Source of the DNA: Annona cherimola | Taxonomy: Eukaryota > Streptophyta > Magnoliopsida > Magnoliales > Annonaceae | Direction of reading: 5' to 3' | Length of the DNA: 64,000 nt | Assembly (NCBI GenBank): GCA_030490835.1 | Contig: CM059973.1 | Location: forward strand, 47,868,008 to 47,932,007 | In this document: piece after piece, positions 11,440 to 23,534 of the stretch | How the letters are laid out: each line of letters opens with the position of its first letter | How positions within the stretch are numbered: the first letter of the stretch is position 1 | Notes under the pieces: generated by a model | Database searches by the model: none | What the model saw: the letters and a program-made list of their open reading frames with translations, nothing else | Told to the model about the DNA's origin: nothing | Program-made: the position numbers and the translations under genes

Positions 11440-14400
11440 TGTGGCGCCCCAGCCCGAGCGTCACATCCTTACCTCAAGATCTATCGATTGGTAAATGTGA
11501 ATCAGGATTGTTGCCCTGATCACGCGACGGGTTCTTATTGGATATTCATCGACTTAATCCTAATTCCTTAGGATTTTATATCATTTATACATTCAATTTC
11601 CATCAAATGCCATTTTAGACCATTATATCATTTGAGAATTACACGTCTCATCTCATAATCTTCATACTTAATCATATCATGATATTTCATGCCTTAGCAT
11701 TTACCCATAAAATTTTTTTTCGCCAATCCATAGGCATAAAACATAACATAATCCTTCTACAACATTAAACAACTATTTAATGTATCATTCATATAACCAT
11801 TCAACCCTTAGGATCATACACAGGTAACTCGTAGAAATCCATTCAACCTTGAATCTCCACTAGTGCTCCTTGGTTCCTTTCTTTCACCTATCTATGGGTT
11901 TGGAAAACAAAACATGAGTTGAAATTCAACTCAATAAGCAAGCTTTATATTTTTCAGGCAATTCATTTTGGAAACAACATTCTTTAAAAACATTTCCCTC
12001 CATTCAGTAGAGACACTTAGTAAGTGATCAACTACCTGCGGAGTAGAAATTTTTTCATAAACCTTTCATAAACCATTTATGAAAATCATTCATGAAAACC
12101 ATTCATGTAAACCATTCGTAAATCCCAGCTTTTGGGCATTTCATAAATATTAGATGTGCAAATTCATCATTTCCATTCATGACATTGTCCTTCATGTGAC
12201 GGTACACTAGCACGGGGAACATTCTTTCATAACATGATCCTTTCCATCCTTGGCGCTAGACTTTCCGACTTGGCAACATCAAGGGGGGCTCCTTGTCCAT
12301 TTACTACCTCAACTAGCCTACCTCGTCGGTCCTTTCCGACTTGGCAATGTCAAGGGGGACTCCTTGTCCATTTACTACCTCAACTAGCCTACCTCGCCGG
12401 TCCTTTCCGACTTGGCAATGTCAAGGGGGACTCCTTGTCCACTTACTACCTCGACTAGCCTACCTTGCCGGTCCTTTTCGACTTGGCAACGTCAAGGGGG
12501 ACTCCTTGTCCACTTACTACCTCGACTAGCCTGCTTGACTTCCATTCCATGCATGACCTTTAATCACCCCGTCATTATATACATCTTACACATGATATCT
12601 TGTCATTGTCATGTAGAGAATTCTTTGCACCATCTCTTTTAAACATTGTTTCAAAGAAACATCGTATAAATCCATATCTCATCACTTTTCATAAATACTT
12701 GCGAAAGAGTAAGCAACATTTCAATAGCATATAGACAAGGAATGACCATCCTTAAATACCTTAGAAAACATTTATCACAGAACTAATTTAGAAAGATGCT
12801 TGCTTAGCTTTCCGTCTCGCTTATCTCTTTGCCTTTGCCTATACATATAAGAATGACATAACATTCATATACTTTCTTTTGCTTGCATTCAACTCAGTTT
12901 TCCAACCTATTTCCATTCACATTCACAACCCACTTGAATTCCAAGTCAGGTGTGCATGCACATCATAACTTATGCATTATACCATTCATTTCACCATATT
13001 TTTAATACCCATTTTTAAGATATTATTCCCATATATCATTACTCATTCATTAAGCATTCATCATTTTCTCATGCATATCTCTCCATACACGTCTATTTCT
13101 TAACACATAGATTATGTGTTTCTTAAAAATTTTCAACACAGCAACTTATGTCCTTAAAGAGCATTATTAAACCCCTTAATTAAAATATAATTTAGAGTTT
13201 AATTTTTGGATTTTAATCCATTCATCTTAGGGTTCCAAAACAGCAACATTAGAACCCGTTTTTCATCATTTCTACGCCTGTTTTGACACTTAATTCAAAA
13301 TAGTTTTCTAAGCACTTAATTCCAGAAATTAATCATGTTTTTCTTAACCCAAATTTAGGGTTTTAACACATAATTAAAATTCAAAATTCGTTTGTTTGCA
13401 TAATAGAAACATTTTTACACATTTTGGGTATCCATTTGACCCGTTTTGACGTGTCCAATCATATGTCCATAAAATTAGATTTAGGGCTAATCTTTTCAAA
13501 CCCTTTTGGACACTCAAAGTACCTTAATCATGGGGTATTTTACCCTTCATAACATCTATAATTCGTTTGGGCTATTTCATATATCATTTTTAACATATAA
13601 ACATGAAAATCGGATCATACTTGTAACCCTAATTCATATCCTTTCTAAAATTCATAACTTAAGCCTAAATCAACATATTTAATTCATTAAATCATGAATC
13701 ATCATGTAATATTGATTAATCATCAAAATACCAACATCATATACAAATTTAAGAAAATTTCATCCATGATTTTCAACCCGTTTTCAACCCTAATCACCAT
13801 TTCCAACCTCTTGAACCCATGCTTCCATTCTTTTCATTCAAACCTTAATCAATACCCTAGTCAAGGGCATCATGAATCATGCTTTAAGGGTTCAATATGA
13901 ATCAAATCCATGACCCATAAGTTGAGGTGAAATTTATAAACTTAAAGTACTCAAACATAGGGTATACTTACATGAATTGAGTCATACTTGAACTCCACTT
14001 TACTAGCTTAAATCCTTCTTATTTCTTCCCTTTTTTCCTTCTTTTTTTTCTCCTTTTTTTCTTTCTTTCCTTGCTGCTGGAATGTGGGGTCGTGCACAAC
14101 TGGGGTTAGGGGCTTTTGCCCCTTGAAAATTTTCTCTCTCAACCCTTTTCACATGTGGACGTGCACTACATATATGGCTGGATTTTTCCAGCCTTGTGGG
14201 CCCCATTTGTCACATCATTTAGCATGTAATTAAATACATATTTATCCCCTTAAATGACATGGAAAAATATGCTCCAAGTAATTTACTAATTACTTAAATA
14301 AAATCCATAAAAAATCCATGCATTGATGAATCTCAAATCTGTCCACCATTGACGTCCACTTTTCTGCAGCCTTTTTCCATTTTTTCCACAATGAATTTAA

Positions 14401-14597
14401 CTTTAATTTATGGGTATTTAATCACCCTAGATACTAGCATACTTAGAGGTCCACTTAGCATATTAAAAAATCATAAAAAAAAATAGATTTTAGCCTTGGA
14501 CATCCACCCTTTTCTTGCTCCATGTTGCTGTCTATGCATTCAACGTCCCATATGCAGCTGCCTTTTACATTTTTTTCCACAAAAATGTAGCTTTATT
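11440..14597 (+). repeat. LTR-like AT-rich repeat inserted in the Athila gag
   Basis: Non-coding 3.2 kb that interrupts the Athila gag-protease frame. It matches 18443-20640 in inverted orientation: for example 13060-13145 corresponds to about 18890-18970 reversed, with CTCATGCATATCTCTCCATACA and AACACATA blocks. The block at 11895-11945 matches 25270-25315 reversed. A CT-rich tract near 14020-14070 and GTGGACGTGCAC near 14155 are shared with the 1481-5635 copy. Short ORFs inside are not convincing. Probably an LTR of a gypsy family with long LTRs. The lineage cannot be set without its internal region. Confidence 0.6.
12263..12546 (+). repeat. 71-bp minisatellite, four copies
   Basis: TTCCGACTTGGCA recurs at 12263, 12334, 12405 and 12476 (with TTTCGAC in the last), an exact 71-bp period. 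Units differ by a few bases. Because 71 is not a multiple of 3, the same peptide appears in successive frames, giving overlapping short ORFs that are not genes. Confidence 0.95.
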
Positions 14598-16201
14598 TGA
14601 CGGTGACGACCTGCGTATATGTCTATTAAAATGCTCGCTATTTACCCAAGTATTTGTGCCCTGTCAAGTAATAAAGAGTGAGTAGAGTATCGTTCCCATG
14701 AGGAATTGTTAACCGGTATTATTATTTAGCTAAACTACTTTCGATGGAAGGAGAATTCTGGTTTTATGATTTAACTAAGCTAACGATTGCAAAAAGAAAT
14801 CAGAGTAGAAATCACGAGACTACTGGGTACTAAAAACGAGTTTGCTGATTAGGGATGGCAGATGGATAGATCGGAATCCTTGAATCTAAACTATATTACG
14901 CAGGTTCTTTTTAAATGGATTGCATATGGATTTACTAGCCCAAGTTCATATATCTTTATATATGTTTTCCAACAGTACATAAAGCTAATTACACCCTATT
15001 TAAGTGCTATGTTCTCATGCCATTAAATAAAGTGAAATTGATAAGTGCATAACTTGTATAATGACTACACAGGGTTTAATGGTATATTCCTATCCGTTAA
15101 ACAACTCTCCTTACACAAAGGTCGAAACCTGTGCCTTGCACATGGATTTGGCAAAGATCTTCCTCTTCCAAGGATAAATCAAGCAATTTAATCATCTTAC
15201 AAGGTAGCTAATCTTGTAAAAGCATTATACTTACACATGGCAAGGTAAATCATACACAATCATATATAAGCTTAATTATTCAATCCTGAATATTCTAAGA
15301 ACCAAGAAACAATATAGTTTAGAATTCAATTCATCCTAATTATCCATCTAATGGAGGTTTAGCTCAAAGACATGATCTTAACATCCAATACATCCAAATA
15401 AAAAGTATCCATAAGGCAGAGAAAGAAAATTGGAAAGAATAAGAAAAACTATTTTTCGGCGGTTTCCACCAACGGGACTTGATTCCTTTCTTCAATCCGA
15501 GTTTTGATCTCAATTTCCACTTTTTCTTGCACTGTAGTTCGTACCCGGCTCTCTCCTCCTTCTTTCTCCCTCGCGCGAACACCTAGGAACTATATATAGA
15601 GTCTCCTTTTGCGCAGCTTACGCACTGGAATATTCGCATACGGATGCGTATTGGCGCCTAAGTGCCCCCAGTTGGCGCCTAGGCGCCAACTCTCTATGTG
15701 TTGAGCAGTTTAGACACATTCTGGAACCCTAAGAATTTTTGCACTGGCGCCTAGCCGCCAACTCCTTGGACTGCACCACCTGCTTTGTGGCTCTTGACTT
15801 GGGTTTACTGTAGAGAAGTGGTGCCTGGGCGCCCCTGGGTGGCGCCTAGGCACCAACTCTCTGGACTGCTCCTTCATGTCAGCTGTGTGTTGCAAATGGT
15901 CAAGGCGTGTAAGGTGGCGCCTGGGCGCCAACTCCCAGCCTCTGGATGCCTCAGCTTGCCTTCAACTCGTCCACTCTGCTGTCGTACATCCTGTCCTTCC
16001 TACACAAAATGGAAAAACTAAATAAATAAACTAAAAATGCTTAATTAATGCTAAAATTGCCTAAAAACTAATTAATGCTCCTAAAATACAAAGCAGATGA
16101 AAATTAAGCTAAAAGAGTGCAAACTAAGCGTAATCTCTTGAACTAACACACAAATTAAGTCTGAAATGGGCCATGATAACTCGTAAAAATACGAGTTATC
16201 A
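14598..16201 (-). mobile_element. Athila-type Ty3/gypsy 3' LTR (second element)
   Basis: On the minus strand the LTR begins TGATAACTCG next to a polypurine tract and ends CACCGTCA, about 1.6 kb. The start is itself a hairpin (AACTCGTA, four-base loop, TACGAGTT). It carries GGCGCC palindromes at 15650-15940. Internal Athila sequence follows on the right, ending in an integrase tail. A 48-bp piece of the opposite LTR is found at 18395-18442. ORFs on either strand in the LTR are not supported. Confidence 0.7.
15650..15940. repeat. GGCGCC palindrome array in the second Athila LTR
   Basis: Five or more copies of a TGGCGCCTRGGCGCCAACTC-like motif (near 15653, 15670, 15745, 15823-15850 and 15914). 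The one at 15670-15691 is a perfect 22-bp palindrome with arms AGTTGGCGCC around TA. The first Athila LTR has the same motif near 8042-8160. Confidence 0.85.
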
Positions 16202-16211
16202 TACCCCCAAA
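16202..16211 (-). promoter_or_regulatory. Polypurine tract of the second Athila element
   Basis: Minus strand TTTGGGGGTA directly abutting the LTR start. It lies in the same sequence context (plus-strand CCCCCAAACTTAAA then GTCCTCGAGCAA) as the first element's PPT. Confidence 0.7.
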
Positions 16212-17597
16212 CTTAAATGTTGCTAGTCCTCGAGCAACGCATGCAAACAGAATGAATAAATGAATGAATGAATGTATGAAGAAAAATAAAAATCAACTCA
16301 TTTTGCTTCCGGTTATACATTGATCAATCCCCTTAGCCATTTCACAAGGTAGTGATGAATTCACCCTGAAAAATCCATCATTATACAAACAAGGCATAAA
16401 TTTTCCTTCCAAACCAAGTTACATGTGGGTGTATGAATTCCATAGTGCAAAGTTTTATTTCAACACGTCAATCTTTCATTCGATCAGAAAACTGGTTAGG
16501 AAATCCAATAATTCAAGCAAACTAATGATTGAATTGAATACACTTGTTATAGCAAATGGTATCAAGTCACTGAATTCAATCTCTAACAACTGCACATTCT
16601 TTTTCCCATCAAACTTATTGCAAAAATTCTCCTCACCATATTTCAGGATTTCTGGAGATCTATTTTTTTTGGCTCCCCTCACCATATTTCAGGGTATATA
16701 GGGAGAATTTTCATTTTTATTAAAGCATTGTTACTATGATTTTCCTTTGCTTTTTTACGCGAACCTTGCCATTTGTCGATGCCAAGTCCCGGTTACTCAG
16801 CTTAGGTTAACCACCCCCTTTTTATCTTTTTCTAATGCTTTATTAGGGGTACTAAACATGTTTGAGTAATTCTTGTGAAATAATACCATTTCTAAACCCG
16901 TTAAAGTACTTGGTTAGCATTTATTTAGTTCTGTTTTCATCATCTCGGTCTGAAAGATATTCCTGTTATTGAATTAGAACAATGAATTCTGAAATTCCTT
17001 TTAATTCTTTCACATATTAATTTCAACCTGCTTTATACTTGGTTTCAATCTTAATTGCCCATTCTTTCATGAATTCAATTTCAAATCAGAATTAATCACA
17101 GCCTTGCACATTTTCACAATCAGATGAATTGAAACAAAGATAACTTTTATTAGCTGGAATTGAAATGCATGCAACATAAACTAAGGCATGAAAATTAAAA
17201 TGCAAAAGTAACCTATGGTTGAGAATTATACACCCCCCCCAAACTTGAGAGATGCATTGTCCTCAATCCATGACCCTAAAATGAACTAAAAATGAAAATA
17301 CAATGAAAAGTAAAAATAAAAGAAAAGAAAACAAAAAGAAAGGACTTGGACTCCCCTCAGGAATCGGACTCCGTCGCGTCCTCATCGTCCTCGTCGGCCT
17401 CCACATTGGGCTGGGGCTGCGATGGCTGCGATGGCTGCCTGAAGCAAGCTCTGACCTCTGGCGGCGTCGGCGGAAAACCTCCAATTAATTTTCCTACAAA
17501 AGCAAAAACAACAACAAACAATTAAATAGAAAATGATTGATGGGTTGCCTCCCATCCAGCGCTGAGTTTATCGTCCTCCGCTCGACGTTCTCTCTGT
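16212..17597 (-). mobile_element. Non-coding 3' internal region of the second Athila element
   Basis: About 1.4 kb between integrase tail and PPT. No env-like or other ORF is supported. It contains a second PPT-like tract at about 17230 (C-run then AAACTTGAG and TTGTCCTCAA on the plus strand), two copies of the CATATTTCAGG motif (16631-16648, 16675-16697), and the GGGAGGCAACCC motif at 17541-17572. Confidence 0.65.
17541..17572 (-). other. Conserved post-pol motif, second copy
   Basis: Minus strand AAACTCAGCGCTGGAT then GGGAGGCAACCC, about 25 bp downstream of the integrase stop. It matches 10289-10325. Confidence 0.7.
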
Positions 17598-18060
17598 TCA
17601 ATTCTCTTTCAGTTCCACCACCTCTTTGCAACGCTGAAAATCATCTCCCATATAATTCTTAAGATGTTGCCCATTCACGACAAAACTATTGTCGGATGCT
17701 TTGTTACATATTTTCACCGCTCCATTCTCTGTTGCCTTTATCACCACGAATGGACCTGACCATCGAGATTTTAATTTTCCTGGAAATAGCTTCAATCTTG
17801 AATTGAAGAGCAAAACTTTCTGACCTGGCTCGAAATTTCGTGTTAGAATTTTTTTATCATGCCATTTCTTCACTTTTTCTTTTTAGATCTTGGCATTTTC
17901 ATAGGCTTGCATCCGAAATTCGTCCAACTTATTGAGTTGCAGTAATCGGCGTTCCCCCGCTTGTTGCATATCAAGGTTTAGTTTTTTAATTGCCCAATAT
18001 GCATTGTGCTCTAACTCCAGTGGTAGATGGCAGGCTTTTCCATAAATCAGTTGGAGTGGA
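17598..18060 (-). pseudogene. Athila-type integrase C-terminal fragment
   Basis: The minus-strand frame from about 18060 reads LIYGKACHLPLELEH, AYWAIKKLNLD, then after one in-frame stop (near 17884) KKWHDKKI, FEPGQKVLLFNSRLKLFPGK, LKSRWSGPFVV, VNGQHLKNYMGDDF, ending at 17598. This is the region after the catalytic core together with the C-terminal domain of Ty3/gypsy integrase, with wording typical of the Athila lineage. The DDE core and everything upstream is missing because the sequence switches to a copia LTR fragment at about 18060. Confidence 0.88.
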
Positions 18061-18394
18061 GCTCGTCACCTACTTGTGCTATGAATTGTTGATGCCCCCT
18101 AGAGCTGGAATCTAGAAGAGAGCAGTGGCTCTAGTTGTATTTGTGAAATACATAGTGGAACCCAAGTCACAAGAGGTGTGAGCTTGGAAGAGGAGTAGGG
18201 AAGGTTGCCCGAACTATTATAAAATCTTGTTTGTTGATATTTATTTCTGCTCTCTGCTCTATATTGCTTTCCATTTGTTTCTTCATAAAAGGGGACTAGA
18301 TTAATTTGGGGTAAAGTTTCTGTTTAAGTTTAATTTTTAAATACCCAATTCACCCCTCCCCTCTTGGGTAATTGTCATTAACTCGGGACCAACA
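18051..18394 (+). mobile_element. 3' fragment of the copia LTR, nested in the Athila remnant
   Basis: Plus-strand match to the last ~340 bp of the array LTRs: TCACCTACTTGTGCTA, the CCCCTAGAGCT block (single copy), TATAAAATC, the CACCCCTCCCCTCTTGGG block, ending exactly at CCAACA. The left edge overlaps integrase-like sequence by about 10 bp (TTGGAGTG), so the junction may have formed at a short shared sequence. U3 and the rest of the element are missing. Confidence 0.88.
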
Positions 18395-18442
18395 AAATCA
18401 AGCCTGAAATGGACCATGATAACTCGTAAAAATACGAGTTAT
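18395..18442 (-). mobile_element. Tip of the second Athila 5' LTR
   Basis: 48 bp matching 16152-16200 (AAGYCTGAAATGGRCCATGA, then the AACTCGTA/TACGAGTT hairpin). It lies directly against the 3' end of the copia LTR fragment, so the copia element had inserted about 48 bp inside the Athila 5' LTR before a deletion removed the rest. Confidence 0.75.
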
Positions 18443-19875
18443 GAATTAGCCCAAATGATTTAAGGATGATTAAGAAGGTAAAATACCCCAGATTGAGAGT
18501 ACTTTAGACGTTCAAAATGGGTTAGAAAAGATTGCCCTAAATCTGATTTTTAGGGGCATACATGTGGACGTCCAAAGTGGTACAGGAAGGGTATCCTATA
18601 TGCATATGAAGTTGCTTTTTTGTAAGAAACTAATATATGGACTTTAAACATGTGTTAATACCCTAAATTTGGGTTAAGAAAAGCATGATTATTTGCTGGA
18701 ATTTAGAGATTAAAAATCTGTTTAGTGATAAGTATTAAAAGGGACATTGAAAGGATGAAAAACGAGTCCCAAAGTTGCTGTTTTGGAACCCAATGATGAA
18801 TGGATTAAAAATATGAAATTAGACCCTAAATTATATGATAATTAAGGGGTTTAATCATGCTGAAATAATAAATAAGTTGTTGTGTTGAAAAATTTTAAGA
18901 AACACGTGAATTATGTGTTGAGAAATGGACATGTATGGAGAGATAGGCATGAGAAAATGATAAATGATTTATGTGAATTGTTAAAATGAAAAAATGCATG
19001 AAAACATGATGAAAAATGTGGATTAAGGTAATTTTTTAGTAAATAATGATAATCTCAAATTTTGAGATTAATATATGATGTTTAAGTTATTAACTAAGTG
19101 TTTAAACTTAGCACCGGCGTATGAAAAGTGAAAAATATGTTAAAAAAGATAAATGGAGGTAACAAACCTCCAAATAATATTTTAATGAATGATTATAATA
19201 CTTATGAAAGTTTACCCTGCATAGGGGTATTAAAAATGAATGAATGGATGATTTGATATGTATAGGTTATGTTGCTAAGTATAAACACCCGACTTGAAAG
19301 ACAAGTGGGTTAAGCTAGTATAATGTAAATCCAAATGGATTTATGTATATTGAAAAACCATAAGGGATATAAGCATTTGAAGTTGATGCATATAAATGAA
19401 ATATTATTTTTATTTATTTAGGCAAAGGCAAGGAAAATAATGGGAAAATGGAATTAAGGCGATCTCAGGTAAGCAAGCAAACTTTCAAAATCATTTATTT
19501 CTCCCTATGTGTTTGAATGATTTAAGATGTTATGTTGATGTTTTTATGAATGTTTTACAAGTGGGCAAGCACAATTTTTAAAAATGACGGCTTAAATGAA
19601 AAGTTGCAAGTTTTGAAAAAGGATGGCTTTAATGAAAAGCCTTAAGGTTTGCTTCATGGGAAGCAAGCAATACTTTTTAAGATAAATATTTTATCACAAG
19701 TATTGCCAAAGATTGGGAATGCTTTATGCTAATGGGTTGAGAAATTTGCTTATAAGTAAGCAAGTTCTTCATGATGATATTTTCAAAGGATTTTGTGTTT
19801 TATGCCGATAGTTTTAAGGAATTTGCTTTCAAGCAACAAAATTCTTTATGATGTTGTTTCAAAAGTATTTTATAA

Positions 19876-19900
19876 GAAAAAGGGAATTTTACCCTTTTTC
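19876..19900. repeat. Perfect 9-bp stem hairpin (copy 1)
   Basis: GAAAAAGGG, seven-base loop, CCCTTTTTC. The same stem and loop are kept at 23353-23377 in the diverged second copy. Confidence 0.85.
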
Positions 19901-20094
19901 ACAAAGCATTATTTGTAAATAAGTTTTGAGTTATTCTTACGATATTTTGTAATAAATAATTATGTTTATGAAAGAAAAAGAAAAAAGGATTTGATTTATG
20001 GAAAAAGATTAATTTTTCTATGTCATGATATTTAAATATAAATAATGATTTGGACGTAGTCCATATATTTTGAAATGATATTCGAAAAGTTTTG

Positions 20095-20115
20095 ATTTCC
20101 TTTAAATAAGGAAAT
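20095..20115. repeat. Perfect 8-bp stem hairpin (copy 1)
   Basis: ATTTCCTT, five-base loop, AAGGAAAT. The second copy at 23535-23557 has a 9-bp version (GATTTCCTT/AAGGAAATC) with a loop differing by one base. Confidence 0.85.
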
Positions 20116-23100
20116 ATGTTGAAAATGTCTTGAAAAATGTTTATATGGATATTGTTAAAATGGGAATTAAGGATAACCAACCTAATAAGTTGATTTCATA
20201 AAATATTTTGATTTGGGGTTGCTAAAATGGCATGCAAAAGACTACACGAGCCTCGCTTTATGTAAAAATGATCAGACAAATATGTGCATAAGAATTTGAT
20301 TTTAGGATGGTTGAGAAGGGGATGGTATAATTGCATAACTTTTGTGAGCAAAAAAGCCTCGAAATGAAAACTAAGAAAATGCTAGGAAAATATATTGTTT
20401 ATTCTTGAAAATCCAAAAGTTTTGAAGTTCTTTTATCATAAAGAGGTTTTCAGATGTGTTGTGTTTTCAAATATTTCAAATGATTGTCAAAATATTTTAC
20501 TCAAAATTCTTCTAAAAAAAATTAAGGAAGGTCATCCGAAAACTAGATTTCAAAAGACAACTTGTTTAAAGTGGTTTATGCTGCTAGAATTAATGAGCTA
20601 GTAGTGAGCTCAAAGGGAGCTAGGCAAGGTGGCAATACATGGACGTTCCAAGCAGTTGCTGTTTGGATTTTTGTGAATTTTTATTTTATAAATAATGCAC
20701 ATGAATATCTGACATGTTGGAATGTATAAATAAGCATTTAATTATGTGAAAAAAATTCAAGAAAATTCGTGAACAGTAGCTGCCATTGAAGGTGCAAAAA
20801 AATGGACAGCTTGGTCTTATGCAAATGACGTGCAATGATATGCTAAGTTGCTGGAGTTTTTGTTAAAATTATTTACACCAAATTAATATATGAATTAAGG
20901 GATAATTAGGTGTATAAATTACCCACATTTTGGGATTTTAAAAAAATGAAAATATTGCTGGAAAATTGGGCAGCAGCTGGATGCCAATATGAGGGGCAGG
21001 TGGACAGTCAAGATGTAAACAGATTTTTGGATTTTTAAAAATTAGTAAAATGAAATTTTTACTTGGCTGTGAGTTCACCAACACATAAGGGGGATGGACA
21101 TGCATTTATGGCTGTGGAAAATGCCCCAGCAACTGGAAAATCCAGCACCACATAACCCATGCCCGTTCACATGAAATGAGGTTCGGAAAATTTCTTACGT
21201 GCTGGAAATTGTTCCCCAAGCAACAGAAGCTTTCACGTTCCTTTAGAGCCAGCAAAGGAAGAGGGAAAACCAAGGAAAAAGAAGGGGAATTGAGGAGGAA
21301 AATCATCTCCAAGTGATGAGGGTTTGATCTCCATTAACCAAGTAAGTATATGGGTTGATTGAGCTTTTCATTTTTGGTTTTAAACCCTAAAATTTTGAAT
21401 ATGGAATGGATGCTTAAAGAATATTTGAAGTGATGATTCAACATGCTTTTGAATGAATATGGAATGGGTATTAGCTTGCATGTATGAAATTCCATGATTT
21501 AGATGATGAAAAGTGATGTTTTGAATGATATATGATGTTATAAATTAAATTATGGACGGAACCGTAAATGAATTAATGTTAGCATGAAAATTTTTGAGAA
21601 GAATAATTAGTGGTTTATTAAGGAACTAAAAACGTTTCAGCTAAAAATGATAAGTATGTTTCAAATTAAAAATCCGAGAAGATTAACCTAAACAGGGTAA
21701 AATGGGTGACAGGATCATCTGTAGAAAATTATTTTTAATAATTTTTATACAAGGAATTTTTGTTTGAAAAAACTTAAAGGATATGAAATACATATTTATT
21801 ATCACAAGAAAAAATTAAAAATTAGGTTTTTATGGGTATAAATATACCTAATAATTTACGTGATTAAGGCTGACTGAAAATGGATTCTTCTGTCTAGCAA
21901 GGTAAAAATGCCAAACTAAATATAAATTCTTAATTTTTTCTGCTTGAAATATTTATTTTGGTTAATTAATATAGTTATTAAGGTATTAAAGAAATTTCAG
22001 ATCAAAAATACTTGATTTGATATTAATTCAAGATTTTTAGATTTCAGTACGCATGATTTCAGCATATGTGGATAGTTTGAGACAAAATCAAAAAGAAATA
22101 TGAAACATATGTATAAATGATCCAAATTGATATATGTGTTAAATACTTAAATATTTATTCAGAAAAGTGGGATTATATGCTCAAATTCCAGATTTATATA
22201 ATTTCCTAAGGTTATGTGTCAAAAGACATGTTAAACAGGTGAAAAATGGGTTCCAAACTAGCTGTTTTGGAAACCTATGGCAAGTGGATGTAAACCCCAT
22301 AAAAATACCCTAAATGCAGTGGTAATTAAGGGTAATTAAAACACTGAAATATTTATTAAACCTCTGCCTTAGAAAATTTTATGAAACATCTTATGTATAT
22401 GTTACCAAATGGGCATATGAGAAGGAATAAATATGCAAGGTTGATGAATGACTTGTAAAATTTAGTTTTGTGCAAAAATGCATGAAAATATGATATATTT
22501 TATGAATATATTTCTGTTTAGGAAAATTTTCCATAACACATATTATATGTGTCATTAAGAGGGTTTAAGTGCAAGATATGAATGATGGAAAGGGGTAATG
22601 AGTTAATGAGATTTGCTAAAATGCAAAATGGATGGAAATATGTTGAAACTTGTAAACAAGGTGCTGTTTTGATAATCTTTGTTAATCTAAAAATTTGGAA
22701 TTGATATATGAAGCTTAAACTCATGAACATGTGCTTAAAGTAAGCACTAATGCCAGAAATGTGAAAAATGGATAAGTAAATGATAGATGAAGGATATATG
22801 TTAATGAAAAATATATGGGTTGAAAAACTAAGTTATGTGCAAGCATATGAGATTTGTATATATAAATGCAATGTCATGTTTATGCGTATAGGCAAGGAAA
22901 AGAATGGAAGGAAAATGGATTATGGCGATCTCAGGTAAGCAAGCGAACTTTCTAAAATGCCATTTTTTTTCTACGGGATTGATATGATTGAAATGTTTAT
23001 GTTTGTGTTTGAAATTTTTACGTTCATGTTTTATTGAATGGGCAAGCACAAGTTTTGAATATGACGACTTTAATGCAAAGCCATAAGTTTTGAAAATTGA

Positions 23101-23352
23101 TGACTTCAATGAAAAGTCTTAAGGTTTGCTTCATGGGAAGCAAGCGACACTTCTTAAGATAAATAATTTATCCTAAGTGTTGCAAAGGATGGGAATGCTT
23201 CATGTTAATGGAATTGAGAAATTTTGCTTATGAGTAAGCAAGTTCTCCATGCTAATGTTTCCTAAGGATTTCATGTTTGATACCGATGGTTTTAACAATT
23301 TGCTTTTAAGCAAGCAAGTTCTATATGATATTGTTTTAACAGCATTTTATAA

Positions 23353-23377
23353 GAAAAAGGGAATTTTACCCTTTTTC
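23353..23377. repeat. Perfect 9-bp stem hairpin (copy 2)
   Basis: GAAAAAGGG, seven-base loop, CCCTTTTTC, the counterpart of 19876-19900. Another stem, TGAGTTAT/ATAACTCA with a seven-base loop, follows at 23404-23426. Confidence 0.85.
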
Positions 23378-23534
23378 GCAAAATATTGTTTGTAAATGAG
23401 TTTTGAGTTATTTCTACAATAACTCATGATAAACAATGATGAAAAAGATTTATTTTGCTAGGTCAAGATAACTAAATAGTAAATGATGGTTTGGACATAG
23501 TCCATATGTTTTGAAATGATGTTCGAAAAGTTTT

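Larger units (their letters stand above)
18443..20640 (-). repeat. LTR-like repeat, inverted, truncated copy
   Basis: Matches the reverse of roughly 11700-13575 and, in direct orientation, 22200-24000: both contain GGCGATCTCAGGTAAGCAAGC (19458 and 22923 regions), TTGCTTCATGGGAAGCAAGC and the GAAAAAGGG/CCCTTTTTC hairpin. No gene is supported. Short ORFs such as 19899-20180 are AT-rich shadows. Confidence 0.65.

Noticed and set aside
12234..12642. Three overlapping ORFs with repeated PCPFTTSTSLP-type peptides
   Set aside because: Frame copies of the 71-bp minisatellite, not a repeat protein.
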